DNA of 64,000 nt from Oscillospiraceae bacterium (GTDB lineage Bacteria; Bacillota; Clostridia; Oscillospirales; Acutalibacteraceae). The stretch's first letter is position 1. The number at the start of each line of letters is the position of its first letter. Positions 25,661 to 34,701 of this stretch are shown here, one piece after another. The DNA is taken from contig JAIRYC010000095.1 in NCBI GenBank assembly GCA_031267965.1, positions 1 to 64,000 of the forward strand, read 5' to 3'. The notes below the pieces were generated by a model. That model had not been told where the DNA came from. It did no database searches and was given only the letters and a program-made list of their open reading frames with translations. The position numbers were made by a program, and so were the translations under genes.

Positions 25661-27052
25661 ATGCTTCAGGAAAACAACCCGAAACACAGCAAACTCAATA
25701 TTTTAAGAGTGGTTTTGGCTATCATTTTTGCGGTCGTTACATCCGGCATGATTTATCAGCTATATTCCGCCTTGCACTCGCCAATCAAAACGATTTCCGC
25801 TATTCCGGGCAACGGCAATGAGGGGGTTACACTAACCGCAATCGCCATACGCGAAGAAACCGCCCTCACATTGCCCGGTGCAGGCTACACCATCCTCGCC
25901 CGAGACGGCGCGCGTCTGGAAAAAGGCGCGGCTTGGGCGGCGGCTTTCAAATCGCGCGAGCAGGAGGCAGCTTACCGCCAGCTACAAGAGTGCGAAATTC
26001 TGCGCGAGCGCCTGCTTGCATTGCAGGGCAGTACGCTCACGGGACTGAGCACGCAAAAGCTGGAGGCCGAAATCTCCGGCTTGTTCCTTGACTTTCTAGA
26101 CAGCACCGCCGACGGCACACTTGCGCACGAGCCTGACGCCGCCGCCGCGTTGAGCGAAAAATGGGGCGTTCTCTCGGCACTCAGTTCAGGGGAATCTGAT
26201 TATGTCGGTAAAAAAATTTCAGCGTTAAAAAAAGAGATTAACCAGTTAACACAAAAAACAAAATCCGGCAAAAAACTTAATACGCCTGTATCCGGAATCT
26301 ATATCTCCGCAGCCGACGGCATGGAGGATAGCGGAAAAATGGCAACAAGGATAGCCTTAGCCGGCAGCGTCATGGAAAACGAAAACGGCAAAGCCAAAAA
26401 CGCACCGCTGACAGTGGCGGAAATCGAAAAGCTCATCGCGCAAAAAGCAACAACTTCCGGGCATTCCGGTGGCAAACTGGTCAGCGGGTTTATATGGTAC
26501 TTTGCCGCGGCAGTACCTGCGGAGGAGGCGCAGTTGCTTTCGGCCGGGTCATCCTATCACGCAATACTGGAACAGCTTGGCGGTAAGCGTATCACACTAA
26601 CCCTTGAGAGCATAGGCGTGCAGAAAGGCAGTCAAATTCCGCTGGTCTTCTCATGCTCCGCACAAGACGAGCAAATTCTGCGTCTGCGGGTAACACAACT
26701 TCGCGTCATACTCAAAGAAGATGATGGACTGCGCATCCCACGTTCGGCAATACACGTGTTGGACGGTGAAACCGGCGTGTTCGTGCGCATAGGGAACAAA
26801 ATCCGCTTCAGACGGGCACTTGTGCGCTGCGCAGGCGAGGATTATGTGATTGTACGCGCTCTGAGCCAAGCGGAACTGGAATCGCTTAACCCGGATACGC
26901 CGCCCGCAAACCGTTCGGCAATCGCCATGCGCGAGCAACAAATCAGCGAGGACGCCACTGCCGCCGGCAAAAAACGTCCGCCGTCAGTGCAGCGCTATGA
27001 CGAGGTAATCGTTGAAGGGCGGAATTTAGAGAAGAAAATTGTGAAACAGTAA
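25661..27052 (+). CDS. HlyD-like membrane fusion / periplasmic adaptor-type protein
   Basis: 463-residue protein with one N-terminal membrane helix (about 14-36), a short beta part (TAIAIREETALTLPGAGYTILARDGARLEKG), a helical region about 95-205 with heptad-like Leu/Glu/Lys pattern, and a C-terminal beta domain (LRIPRSAIHVLDGETGVFVRIGNKIRFRRALV). This is the HlyD/efflux-adaptor plan found in Clostridia as a lone gene near cell-division genes. No transporter is adjacent. AAGGAG precedes the ATG, directly after the miaA remains. Its stop abuts the stop of the convergent gene without any gap. Confidence 0.75.
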   Translation: MLQENNPKHSKLNILRVVLAIIFAVVTSGMIYQLYSALHSPIKTISAIPGNGNEGVTLTAIAIREETALTLPGAGYTILARDGARLEKGAAWAAAFKSREQEAAYRQLQECEILRERLLALQGSTLTGLSTQKLEAEISGLFLDFLDSTADGTLAHEPDAAAALSEKWGVLSALSSGESDYVGKKISALKKEINQLTQKTKSGKKLNTPVSGIYISAADGMEDSGKMATRIALAGSVMENENGKAKNAPLTVAEIEKLIAQKATTSGHSGGKLVSGFIWYFAAAVPAEEAQLLSAGSSYHAILEQLGGKRITLTLESIGVQKGSQIPLVFSCSAQDEQILRLRVTQLRVILKEDDGLRIPRSAIHVLDGETGVFVRIGNKIRFRRALVRCAGEDYVIVRALSQAELESLNPDTPPANRSAIAMREQQISEDATAAGKKRPPSVQRYDEVIVEGRNLEKKIVKQ

Positions 27053-28102
27053 TCAGTCATCCGAATCCGCACCGCTTTTTGGCTTACGTATAATCCCAAC
27101 AACTGCTGCGGCAATCAGCAACGCAAATGCCACTGCGAATGCCGCTATCCGCAAAAAGCCGCGCCCCGACCCATTATTTGCATCATCATTAAAAAGGGTA
27201 CTATCATCTATGGGCGCAAACAAAATTGAACTTGTATCTTCCTCCCAATCCGTTATCTCAAAAGTGTCTTCTTCGTGTTGCTGAGCATTTCCGCCATATG
27301 CGGCATTCGGTATATATTTTTTTGTATACGGCACAGCCGATTGGTTCGTCAAAGAGGCACTGTCATCGTTGGATGACGGTATAATGAGCGATGGCGTTGT
27401 GATCCCACTGATATTTTTGGAGATAGCGGAAGTAGTACCGTTGGAGGACTTTGATTTTGATGTATTGGAAGGTCGGGTTTTGGGTACCTTCGTCGTGCTG
27501 ACGGGAGGGTGTGCAGTGGTTAAAGCCGGCGGCGAGGTTGTGAACGCGGGTGCATTCTCATTTTCCAAAGTGAACGAAAACGGACGGCTTGGCTCACCAA
27601 CAGCGTCGAGTATTTGCACGGTTATTACCAGCTTTGCGGGGAATGCCCGTTTTAAATCAACCATTGCCTCAGCCGTGAATTCCTCCCCAAGTCCCGTGTT
27701 CCCCCGAGCTATCATTGCACTGCGTATATGTAAAAGTTCACCGTTATATGTAGGGTTTTCGGGGTCGCTAAAACCAAAGTGCAAAGCGCCTAAGCCTTCC
27801 AGTATGACCCGTATGCCTGCTGAACTGCCGGGTGTACAATCATCGCCTATCACGCTAAAAGCAAATGCCGCCCTACCCTTCTCAAAGTCAGGGAGACAGT
27901 AAAAATAAGCAAAAGACGTCCTATTTCCACTCTGCGCCATAGTAGAAAACAGCAATACTTTGTAGGTGCCATCCCATTCAATGTTTTTGGGGTCGCCGTC
28001 AATTGTCGGCATTGACACCGCCGCCGCAACAACTGCAAACCGCAACGCAATCAGTGCCAAAACCGATAGCAGCAGGGCAAGGAGTCGTTGCCCGCGCACC
28101 AT
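27053..28102 (-). CDS. Membrane-anchored surface protein with CBM9/DOMON-like domain
   Basis: 349-residue protein. The start at 28102 is chosen for a GAGG site and because it gives a normal signal peptide (MVRGQRLLALLLSVLALIAL). Residues about 30-190 begin PTIDGDPKNIEWDG, as in CBM9 or DOMON-like ligand domains. A Ser/Thr/Pro/Lys-rich linker (about 190-270) follows, then an acidic stretch, and a C-terminal membrane helix (IAAFAVAFALLIAAAVVGII) with a short charged tail. There is no sorting motif, so it is anchored by the helix. The ligand is unknown. The domain assignment rests on the ID-G-x-EW pattern and remains tentative. Confidence 0.75.
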   Translation of the reverse strand: MVRGQRLLALLLSVLALIALRFAVVAAAVSMPTIDGDPKNIEWDGTYKVLLFSTMAQSGNRTSFAYFYCLPDFEKGRAAFAFSVIGDDCTPGSSAGIRVILEGLGALHFGFSDPENPTYNGELLHIRSAMIARGNTGLGEEFTAEAMVDLKRAFPAKLVITVQILDAVGEPSRPFSFTLENENAPAFTTSPPALTTAHPPVSTTKVPKTRPSNTSKSKSSNGTTSAISKNISGITTPSLIIPSSNDDSASLTNQSAVPYTKKYIPNAAYGGNAQQHEEDTFEITDWEEDTSSILFAPIDDSTLFNDDANNGSGRGFLRIAAFAVAFALLIAAAVVGIIRKPKSGADSDD

Positions 28103-28176
28103 ATTTTCACATCCTCTTTCGACAAATTTCGCGGTGAACAGCGTCCGCAAAAAACGTCCATTACGTCACGGCTTCT

Positions 28177-29580
28177 TTACACCGCAAAAAACGCTTCGAA
28201 CGCTCTGTGCGCCATCCAGATATCCGCCTTTGCCGCCACCTCAAACGGAGAATGCATCGAAAGTACAGGTACACCGACATCAATAACGTCCATGCCCAAA
28301 TTTGCGAGGTATTTTGCGACTGTACCGCCGCCGCCCTCGTCAACCTTACCAAGCTCACCGGTTTGCCAAAGCAGATTTGCCGCGCGAAAAATTCCCAGCA
28401 CCTTTGCCGTGAATTCCGCGCTCGCGTCACTGGTATCCGCCTTGCCGCGCGAGCCGGTGTATTTAGTCACAACAACACCCTTATTGAGGAACGCAGCGTT
28501 ATTTTTCTCCATTACACTCGGCCAAGTCGGGTCAAACGCAGCGTTCACATCGGCGGAAAGACATTCCGTACTATCAATACAATCTCGCACGGGCACACTA
28601 GCCGCGCTGCAAATGGACTCAATGAAATGCATAAAATAAGCCGCCTGCAAGCCTGTGTTACCGTCCGAACCAATTTCTTCCTTGTCCGTCAATATGAGCA
28701 CACAGGTCTTCTGCGGTACTTTTTTCAGTGAGAACAGCGCGGTCAGCGACGGATACGCACAAATGCGGTCATCTTGTCCATAGCCGCCAATAAGTGAGCG
28801 GTCAAAGCCAATGTCACGCACAGGAAAGGTCGGGACAAGCTCCAACTCGGCGCCGAGGAAATCTTCCTCAACAATCCCGTACTTTTCACTCAACAACTGC
28901 AAAATGCGCAGCTTAACAAGCTCGCTACCGCCGTCCTCACGGAATGGGCGCGAACCCACTAATACATTCAGTTCCTCGCCCTTGATGCCTTGCGATAGAG
29001 TCCGCTTTGATTGCTCCGCCGCAAGGTGCGGAAGCAAATCTGTCACACAAAACTGTGGTTCGTCCGCTTCTTCGCCAATAGAGACATTGATTTTTTCACC
29101 GTCCGCGCGGATGATTACACCATGCAACGCGAGCGGAATCGCCGCCCACTGGTACTTTTTAATCCCGCCATAATAGTGAGTTTTTAGGAGCGCCAAATCG
29201 CCGTCCTCATAAAGCGGGTTTTGCTTTAAGTCCAAACGCGGACTGTCGATATGGGCTGCGGCAAGGCGCAAGCCCTCACACAAGCCAGCCTTGCCCATGA
29301 CGGCAAAAATCAATGCCTTGCCCCGGTTGTTGACAAATACTCTGTCGCCGGGTTTATATTTTTTTTCTGATTTGTATTCCTCAAAGCCCTGCTCTGCTGC
29401 CAGCTTGAGTGCGCATAAAACCACTTCCCGCTCGGTTTTACCCGCCTGCAAAAAGGCTTTATAGCCCTCGCAGTATGCCGCCGCCGACTCCCACTGCGCG
29501 TCGGTAAGAGCCTGTCCGGCATGAGGGCGCTTGCTGAATAATTTTTCCTTGAGCTTTTGTGATTCAGTCGTTTTAGGCAT
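28177..29580 (-). CDS. M18 family aminopeptidase
   Basis: 467-residue dinuclear-zinc aminopeptidase of the aspartyl aminopeptidase family. Metal and catalytic context is visible as AAHIDSPRLDLKQNP (first metal His), GYGQDDRICAYPSL (bridging Asp region), LTDKEEIGSDG (catalytic Glu pair), LSADVNAAFDP, and the C-terminal LSMHSPFEV (last His). It is cytoplasmic, with no signal peptide. GGAG lies 7 nt upstream of the ATG. It stands between two unrelated envelope genes and shares no obvious operon. Confidence 0.93.
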   Translation of the reverse strand: MPKTTESQKLKEKLFSKRPHAGQALTDAQWESAAAYCEGYKAFLQAGKTEREVVLCALKLAAEQGFEEYKSEKKYKPGDRVFVNNRGKALIFAVMGKAGLCEGLRLAAAHIDSPRLDLKQNPLYEDGDLALLKTHYYGGIKKYQWAAIPLALHGVIIRADGEKINVSIGEEADEPQFCVTDLLPHLAAEQSKRTLSQGIKGEELNVLVGSRPFREDGGSELVKLRILQLLSEKYGIVEEDFLGAELELVPTFPVRDIGFDRSLIGGYGQDDRICAYPSLTALFSLKKVPQKTCVLILTDKEEIGSDGNTGLQAAYFMHFIESICSAASVPVRDCIDSTECLSADVNAAFDPTWPSVMEKNNAAFLNKGVVVTKYTGSRGKADTSDASAEFTAKVLGIFRAANLLWQTGELGKVDEGGGGTVAKYLANLGMDVIDVGVPVLSMHSPFEVAAKADIWMAHRAFEAFFAV

Positions 29581-29821
29581 AATATTCTCCTAGAAAAATC
29601 ACATATTTTCTGCACCAAGCAATAACGTGATTAAGCTCCCGAAACTATCCATTTTGTTTGGCTGCAATATATATTAGGTTAGTATGCCATTTAGGACGAA
29701 AAAAGTCAAGGGCAAACTGCAAAAAATGTCGTGCAAATTAAGTATATGTTTGACAGAAAAATCGACCGATTGTAATGAACATAATTGTATCCAACTAAAA
29801 TTGCAGCTTTCATTCGAGTGC

Positions 29822-29859
29822 AAAAATAAGTGTGTGGGCGACAATTTGCTGCCCACACA
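29822..29859 (-). terminator. Intrinsic terminator of dacA
   Basis: Minus-strand stem TGTGTGGGC/GCCCACACA (29831-29839 with 29851-29859, perfect 9 bp) is followed by CTTATTTTTG. It begins about 8 bp past the dacA stop. Confidence 0.87.
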
Positions 29860-29866
29860 TATAATA

Positions 29867-31198
29867 TCATTTCAGCGCTTTAAGCAAGCGCATAAACATC
29901 TCGCCGAATGTCATCTTACTAACCGCTTCAGGCGCGATGAGTGGATACTCCGCCAGTGTCTTGCCATCCAAGGTATAAATCACCTTGCCAAGTGCCTGAC
30001 CCTGCTCCACCGGCGCCTGAACATCCACCGCCAGCTGGATTTCCTGCTTCAGCTTACTCTCCTCTCCCTTTTTGAGCACAACCGGCATAATCTGCGGCAC
30101 AGCAGGTGTGATTTTTTCCTCTGTCCCACGCAGGATGGTAACCGGTGTTATCAGTGTCGGGTCAAGCTTAGGCGTGAGCGCGGCAAAATTGCTGAAGCCC
30201 CAATTGAGCAGCGCCTTTGCGCCATCAAAGCGGTCATCGCTTGTTGGACTGCCCATAACCACCGCGATGAGGTGTAGGTCGCCACGCTTAGCGCTTGCTG
30301 AAACGCAGCAACCTGCCTTGTTCGTCGTGCCTGTTTTAAGCCCTGTTGCTCCCTGATAAAACCGGATGATTTTGTTTGTGTTGACCAATTGAGTCGTGCC
30401 GCCGCGCAGATAATCCATCCATACCGTGGTGTAATTTAATATTATCGGGTACTTGAGCAACTCGCGCGACATCACCGCTACATCGTTCGCGCTCGTCCGG
30501 TGATTGATGACGGTGTCGTCCAGACCGGTGCCGTTCTCAAAGTGGCTCTCATTCATGCCAAGCTCGGCTGCACGCTCGTTCAGTTTTTGCACAAACGCTT
30601 CCTCGCTGCCGAATAAGTGCTCGCCAAGCGCGGTACACGCATCGTTTGCGCTATAGATTGCCGTCGCCTTCAAGAGGTCGTCAACGCTCATCGTTTCGCC
30701 CTCTTTGAGCCAAATTTGCGACCCACCTTTTCCGGCCGCATTTTTGCTTGCCGTTACTGTATCCCGCAAGGTGACGTCACCTTTGTCTAGTGCTTCCATG
30801 ACCAACAACAGCGGCATTATCTTGGTAATAGAGGCGGGATAGACCTTCTCATGCGCGTTGCTCTGAGCAAGAATCTGTCCACTGCCTGCGTCCATGAGCA
30901 CAGCGCTTTTGGCGTTGACGGGTACGGGCAAGGCGACCGGCATTTTGTTGTCCGCCGGAGTTTTCATGTTTTCTTTGTCGCTTTGTGCTTTTGCCGGATC
31001 CGTTGTTTGGCTGGCGTTTACAGCTTTGCTGGTCGGCTCCGCCGATGGGCTAGCCACCGCCTGCGTACTGCTAGGCTGCACGGATGCGGCGACAGGTTCA
31101 ACAGGTTCACCATCGCCTGCAAAAGCCGCTATAGGCGCAACGGCAAGCAAAAATAAGGTTAAGATCAAGCACAGTGTTCGTTTGAATGGCTTATCCAC
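29867..31198 (-). CDS. dacA: D-alanyl-D-alanine carboxypeptidase (S11, DacF/PBP5-like)
   Basis: Low-molecular-weight PBP that trims the terminal D-Ala of peptidoglycan stem peptides. The S11 triad is clear: SITK (in YPASITKIM), SAN (in IYSANDACTA) and KTGTT (in GLKTGTTNKAG), followed by a C-terminal beta domain and an amphipathic tail (FGEMFMRLLKALK) for membrane association. I set the start at GTG 31198, which gives a signal peptide (DKPFKRTLCLILTLFLLAV) and has AAAGGA about 12 nt upstream. The long frame to 31372 would add 58 residues without signal character. A Ser/Thr/Pro/Ala-rich spacer of about 60 residues follows the signal peptide. Confidence 0.92.
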   Translation of the reverse strand: MDKPFKRTLCLILTLFLLAVAPIAAFAGDGEPVEPVAASVQPSSTQAVASPSAEPTSKAVNASQTTDPAKAQSDKENMKTPADNKMPVALPVPVNAKSAVLMDAGSGQILAQSNAHEKVYPASITKIMPLLLVMEALDKGDVTLRDTVTASKNAAGKGGSQIWLKEGETMSVDDLLKATAIYSANDACTALGEHLFGSEEAFVQKLNERAAELGMNESHFENGTGLDDTVINHRTSANDVAVMSRELLKYPIILNYTTVWMDYLRGGTTQLVNTNKIIRFYQGATGLKTGTTNKAGCCVSASAKRGDLHLIAVVMGSPTSDDRFDGAKALLNWGFSNFAALTPKLDPTLITPVTILRGTEEKITPAVPQIMPVVLKKGEESKLKQEIQLAVDVQAPVEQGQALGKVIYTLDGKTLAEYPLIAPEAVSKMTFGEMFMRLLKALK

Positions 31199-31394
31199 AG
31201 TATCCGACCGTCCTTTACATTGTTCTGTGGAAGAGTATGCAAGGGAGGGATGGCAGTATACCTCCTCCCTCTTTCCCCGTGCCGCCGCACAAACCTTGAC
31301 AGCGAACAGACAGATCATGCTGGATTTACAACTGCATACTTTCAAGGTCAAGGGTGCTTTTAGCGCGTCCATATCATTTTAGATTCATGCAAAA

Positions 31395-31431
31395 ACAAAA
31401 GCTGTGCCGCTTGCCGCTGCGCAGCTTTTGT
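31395..31431. promoter_or_regulatory. Inverted repeat overlapping the thiN promoter
   Basis: ACAAAAGCTG (31395-31404) and CAGCTTTTGT (31422-31431) are a perfect 10-bp inverted repeat with a 17-nt spacer that contains the -35 of the thiN promoter. It may be a repressor site or a hairpin; the region lies between divergent dacA and thiN. Confidence 0.55.
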
Positions 31432-31439
31432 GCTATAAT
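31411..31439 (+). promoter_or_regulatory. Promoter of thiN and following genes
   Basis: TTGCCG (31411-31416), 17 bp, perfect TATAAT (31434-31439) preceded by TGC, 35 bp upstream of thiN. Confidence 0.75.
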
Positions 31440-31474
31440 TAATATGTATACGCCTGTGTACGTCTGGAGGACTT

Positions 31475-32095
31475 ATGATGCGGAGGGGTATTTGCCATAT
31501 CTTTGGCGCATCGCCGGAGTTTGTGCCTGTGCCGGACATCAAACCGGGCGACCTATGCATTGCGGCGGACGGCGGTTGGCAGACGCTGGAAAAGCTGGGT
31601 GTTTCTTCTGATATGGCTATCGGTGACTTTGATTCGTCCTTACCGCCGGAAGGAATCCCCATAGCGCGCCTTGACCCCGTAAAAGACATAACGGATCTTT
31701 ATGCGGCGATCCAAATTGGCAAGGAACGCAGCTTCCGCAGCTTTAGGCTGTACGGCGCGCTTGGAGGGTCTTGGGGGCACAGCGCAGCAAACCTGCAAAT
31801 TCTGGCAGGACTTGCGAAGGAAGGTTACAATGCCATCATCCTTGCAGAAAACGCGCGCGTGTATGCGCTTCGCAACAACCACTTACTTCTGTCTGCTTTG
31901 CATGGCCGCCGCGTGAGCATACTGGCGTTTGGTGGCAGCGCAAGCGGTGTGACGCTCAAAGGCATGCGCTATCCCCTCCATGACGCCGAGCTGGATTGCT
32001 TCTTCCCTCTGGGTGTGAGCAATGAACTTACAGGCGAAGCTGCCGAAATTGCCGTAGCGCATGGTACTCTATTGGTAATACAGGAAGTATTGTAG
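31475..32095 (+). CDS. thiN: Thiamine pyrophosphokinase, variant active-site motif
   Basis: Transfers pyrophosphate from ATP to thiamine, giving TPP. The 206-residue product has the conserved CIAADGGW (about 26-33), AIGDFDSS, and DPVKDITDLYAAI metal-site motifs. The usual GGRxDH motif reads GGSWGHSAANL here, so the Arg and Asp are Ser and Gly. This may reduce or alter activity, or mark a divergent clade. Two adjacent ATGs (31475, 31478) follow GGAGG by 4 and 7 nt; the second has better spacing. No TPP riboswitch is seen upstream. Confidence 0.88.
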   Translation: MMRRGICHIFGASPEFVPVPDIKPGDLCIAADGGWQTLEKLGVSSDMAIGDFDSSLPPEGIPIARLDPVKDITDLYAAIQIGKERSFRSFRLYGALGGSWGHSAANLQILAGLAKEGYNAIILAENARVYALRNNHLLLSALHGRRVSILAFGGSASGVTLKGMRYPLHDAELDCFFPLGVSNELTGEAAEIAVAHGTLLVIQEVL

Positions 32096-32141
32096 CAGTT
32101 GTAGTCTGACACTGATTGAATGCCGGGAGGAGGCAGAGCAA

Positions 32142-33656
32142 ATGGCGGAAAGCAGTAAAAGAGCAAGGGAAAAACTCCAGCAACTCATGCACAGCCGTCC
32201 GCAGAGTATTACCAAACGCTGGGCAAAAAACACCTTGGGCACAACCCTGCTGGTGCTGTTTATTTTATGCTCTGTGCTTCTTTTTGCGGTCCAACAGAAC
32301 TACTACGGCTCGGTGCGTATAGCGCTTGAGGATGCTGCGGTTAACCCGAATGCCCCGGTGGTGTTCCTAAATAATAGCAGCAGCGGCACCCTGCTGAAAA
32401 ACGGCGTGGCTATGCTAAAAAGCTTCCCTGGGCGCAGCCGCATGGCTGTTTGGGTATATGACGCTTCCGGAAGTATTATCCTCACGTCGGACGGCATGAT
32501 AAAAGGCGACGCCGAAATACCCGAAGCGCTAGGGGCACTGACTGGGTTAGGCACAACCAGCATTCTTCGTCTGCCCTCCAGTGAGCAGGTGATGACGCTT
32601 GTTACGCCGCTGAAGGACGCGAACAGCAACCCTATCGGCTCTGTGCGGTATTTGGTTTCGCTCCAGGCAGTTAACCGCCAAATCTTTATGATTGGGATTG
32701 TAATGCTGGCTTTTTGCCTGATTATACTGGGTTTACTTATGTTTACAGGCGTGCATTTCGTCCGCACAATTTTGATGCCAATCGGCGTGTTGGCGGAAAC
32801 TGCTGAGAAAATCGCCGCGGGCGACATGAAAGCCCGGGTACCGTCGCTTTCGCGCAGTGATGAGTTTGCCCGCCTTTGCGCCACCGTCAACACAATGGCG
32901 GATAACTTGGACGAATCTAACCGGCTTAAAAACGACTTCATCTCCACCATCTCCCACGAGCTGCGCACGCCGCTCACCGCAATCCGCGGTTGGAGTGAAA
33001 CCCTGCGGCAAATTGGTACGAATGATGAAAGTACGATGCGGCGTGGACTGACAATCATCCTCAACGAGTCCACACGTCTTGGCAAAATGGTAGAGGAACT
33101 GCTGGACTTCTCCCGTATGCAGTCAGGTCGCATGACCCTGCGTCAAGCGCCGCTGGATATCTTTGCCGAACTGGATGAGGTTGTTTTTACAATCAAGGAA
33201 ACCGCGTTGAGAGCGGGCGTTTCCGTTCACCAAAGGGTCCCGGAATACCCTGTGCGTATGCTTGGCGATGCTGGCAGGCTCCACCAGGTGTTTATTAATA
33301 TTATTGAAAACGCCGTCAAATATAACCACCCCGGCGGCTGGGTTGAAGTCTTGGCACAGGCACTATCGCCAACCGAGATTGAAATCACTGTGAAGGATAA
33401 CGGGCGCGGCATTCCTGAGGAACACATTGAACATGTTAAGGAAAAGTTCTACAAGGTAGACAACGGCGTCCGAGGCTCCGGTATCGGGCTTGCCGTTGCC
33501 GATGAGATTATCCGCATGCATGGGGGCACACTGGTTGTAGAGAGTGCCGAGGGAAAGGGCACGAAGGTAACCATTACACTGCGCGTTGACAAAATTCAGC
33601 AGCCGGAACGTCCCGGCGAAATTATGACTTTTTTGGAGGAAGAAAGTGCCGAATAA
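32142..33656 (+). CDS. Sensor histidine kinase without adjacent response regulator
   Basis: 504-residue membrane sensor. TM1 (about 30-50) and TM2 (about 183-205) flank an extracellular domain of about 130 residues, followed by HAMP, a dimerisation domain with SHELRTPL (phospho-accepting His272), and an HATPase domain with N-box NIIENAVKYN, G1 DNGRGIPEEH and G2 GSGIGLAV. The layout is PhoR/ResE-like. No response regulator lies on either side, so the partner must be elsewhere. GGGAGGAGG is 9 nt upstream of the ATG. Its last codons overlap the GTG start of the next gene by 11 nt. Confidence 0.93.
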   Translation: MAESSKRAREKLQQLMHSRPQSITKRWAKNTLGTTLLVLFILCSVLLFAVQQNYYGSVRIALEDAAVNPNAPVVFLNNSSSGTLLKNGVAMLKSFPGRSRMAVWVYDASGSIILTSDGMIKGDAEIPEALGALTGLGTTSILRLPSSEQVMTLVTPLKDANSNPIGSVRYLVSLQAVNRQIFMIGIVMLAFCLIILGLLMFTGVHFVRTILMPIGVLAETAEKIAAGDMKARVPSLSRSDEFARLCATVNTMADNLDESNRLKNDFISTISHELRTPLTAIRGWSETLRQIGTNDESTMRRGLTIILNESTRLGKMVEELLDFSRMQSGRMTLRQAPLDIFAELDEVVFTIKETALRAGVSVHQRVPEYPVRMLGDAGRLHQVFINIIENAVKYNHPGGWVEVLAQALSPTEIEITVKDNGRGIPEEHIEHVKEKFYKVDNGVRGSGIGLAVADEIIRMHGGTLVVESAEGKGTKVTITLRVDKIQQPERPGEIMTFLEEESAE

Positions 33657-34701
33657 CAAACCAAAAACAAAATATGCTGCCGTTGGCGGCCAAGCTTTGA
33701 TTGAGGGTGTCATGATGATGGGCAAAGCCGGCGCGGCAATAAGCCTACGTAAGCCGGACGGCTCCATCGCCACACGGATGAAACCCTTCCAGCGCGCTAG
33801 GGAGAAGCATAAGTGGCTGGGGCTGCCGTTTATCCGAGGCATTGTAAACCTGATTGAATCACAGGTTTTTGGCTACAAGTGTATGATGGAGTCTGCGGAA
33901 GCCGCAACAGAAGGTGTGGCGGACGAAGGAGAATCGCAAGGCAAGCTGGACGCATGGCTGGAGAAGCATCTTGGCGAAAAGCTCATAAGCGTTGTTGGGG
34001 CGATTGCTCTGGTGCTGGGCTTTGCGCTGGCGTTTGGGCTGTTTGCGTGGATGCCAACATGGCTGTTCAGTATGCTTGATGAATCCGTCGCAGTTGACTT
34101 GCACACTTGGAAAGCGCTTTTTGAGGGTCTTTTACGCGTGGCGCTTTTTGTGGCGTACCTGTTTGCCGTTTCCCGCACAAAGGATATCCGCAGAGTGTTT
34201 ATGTACCACGGCGCGGAGCACAAGACAATATTCTGCCTGGAAGCCGGCAAGGATTTGACTGTGGAAAACGTGCGCCGTCAGGGCCGGTTTCACCCGCGCT
34301 GCGGGACAAGCTTCATCTTCCTGACAATCACGCTCAGCATTGCCGTCAGCGCGCTGGTGTTGTTCTTCTTCCCATGGCTCAAGGATTACGATGCGCTGTG
34401 GATATGCGTAAAGCTGCTGCTCCTGCCTCTGATTGTGGCGGTTGGCTACGAGTTGATTCAACTTGCGGGCAAACACCAAAACGCCTTTACCCATGTGCTG
34501 ATTTTGCCCGGCCTTTGGATGCAAAGGCTCACCACGGTTGAGCCGGACGATGGCATGATAGAGGTTGCTATAAAGGCACTCAAGGCTGCGGAGGGTATGC
34601 TCCCGCCGGAGGAGCTTGAAGAGGATGAGCCGGCGCCGGAAGAAATCCCGCTGCATGTTGTGCCAGAGTTAAACAGTGCGCAGACTACAAATGAGTGCTA
34701 A
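33646..34701 (+). CDS. DUF1385 (YqhQ-like) membrane protein
   Basis: 351-residue protein. It begins KTKYAAVGGQALIEGVMMMGK, the DUF1385 signature, followed by LPFIRGIVNLIES and MYHGAEHKTIFCLEAG, with further VENVRRQGRFHPRCGTSF. Four or five membrane segments lie between. The family is widespread in Firmicutes, often next to prmC and prfA, and its biochemical role is unknown. The start is GTG 33646, with GGAGGAAGAA just upstream inside the kinase gene. It overlaps prmC by 11 nt. Confidence 0.92.
   Translation: MPNNKPKTKYAAVGGQALIEGVMMMGKAGAAISLRKPDGSIATRMKPFQRAREKHKWLGLPFIRGIVNLIESQVFGYKCMMESAEAATEGVADEGESQGKLDAWLEKHLGEKLISVVGAIALVLGFALAFGLFAWMPTWLFSMLDESVAVDLHTWKALFEGLLRVALFVAYLFAVSRTKDIRRVFMYHGAEHKTIFCLEAGKDLTVENVRRQGRFHPRCGTSFIFLTITLSIAVSALVLFFFPWLKDYDALWICVKLLLLPLIVAVGYELIQLAGKHQNAFTHVLILPGLWMQRLTTVEPDDGMIEVAIKALKAAEGMLPPEELEEDEPAPEEIPLHVVPELNSAQTTNEC

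Noticed and set aside
31199-31474. TPP riboswitch upstream of thiN
   Set aside because: No conserved TPP-aptamer elements are visible; the region is short and holds only the promoter and inverted repeat.
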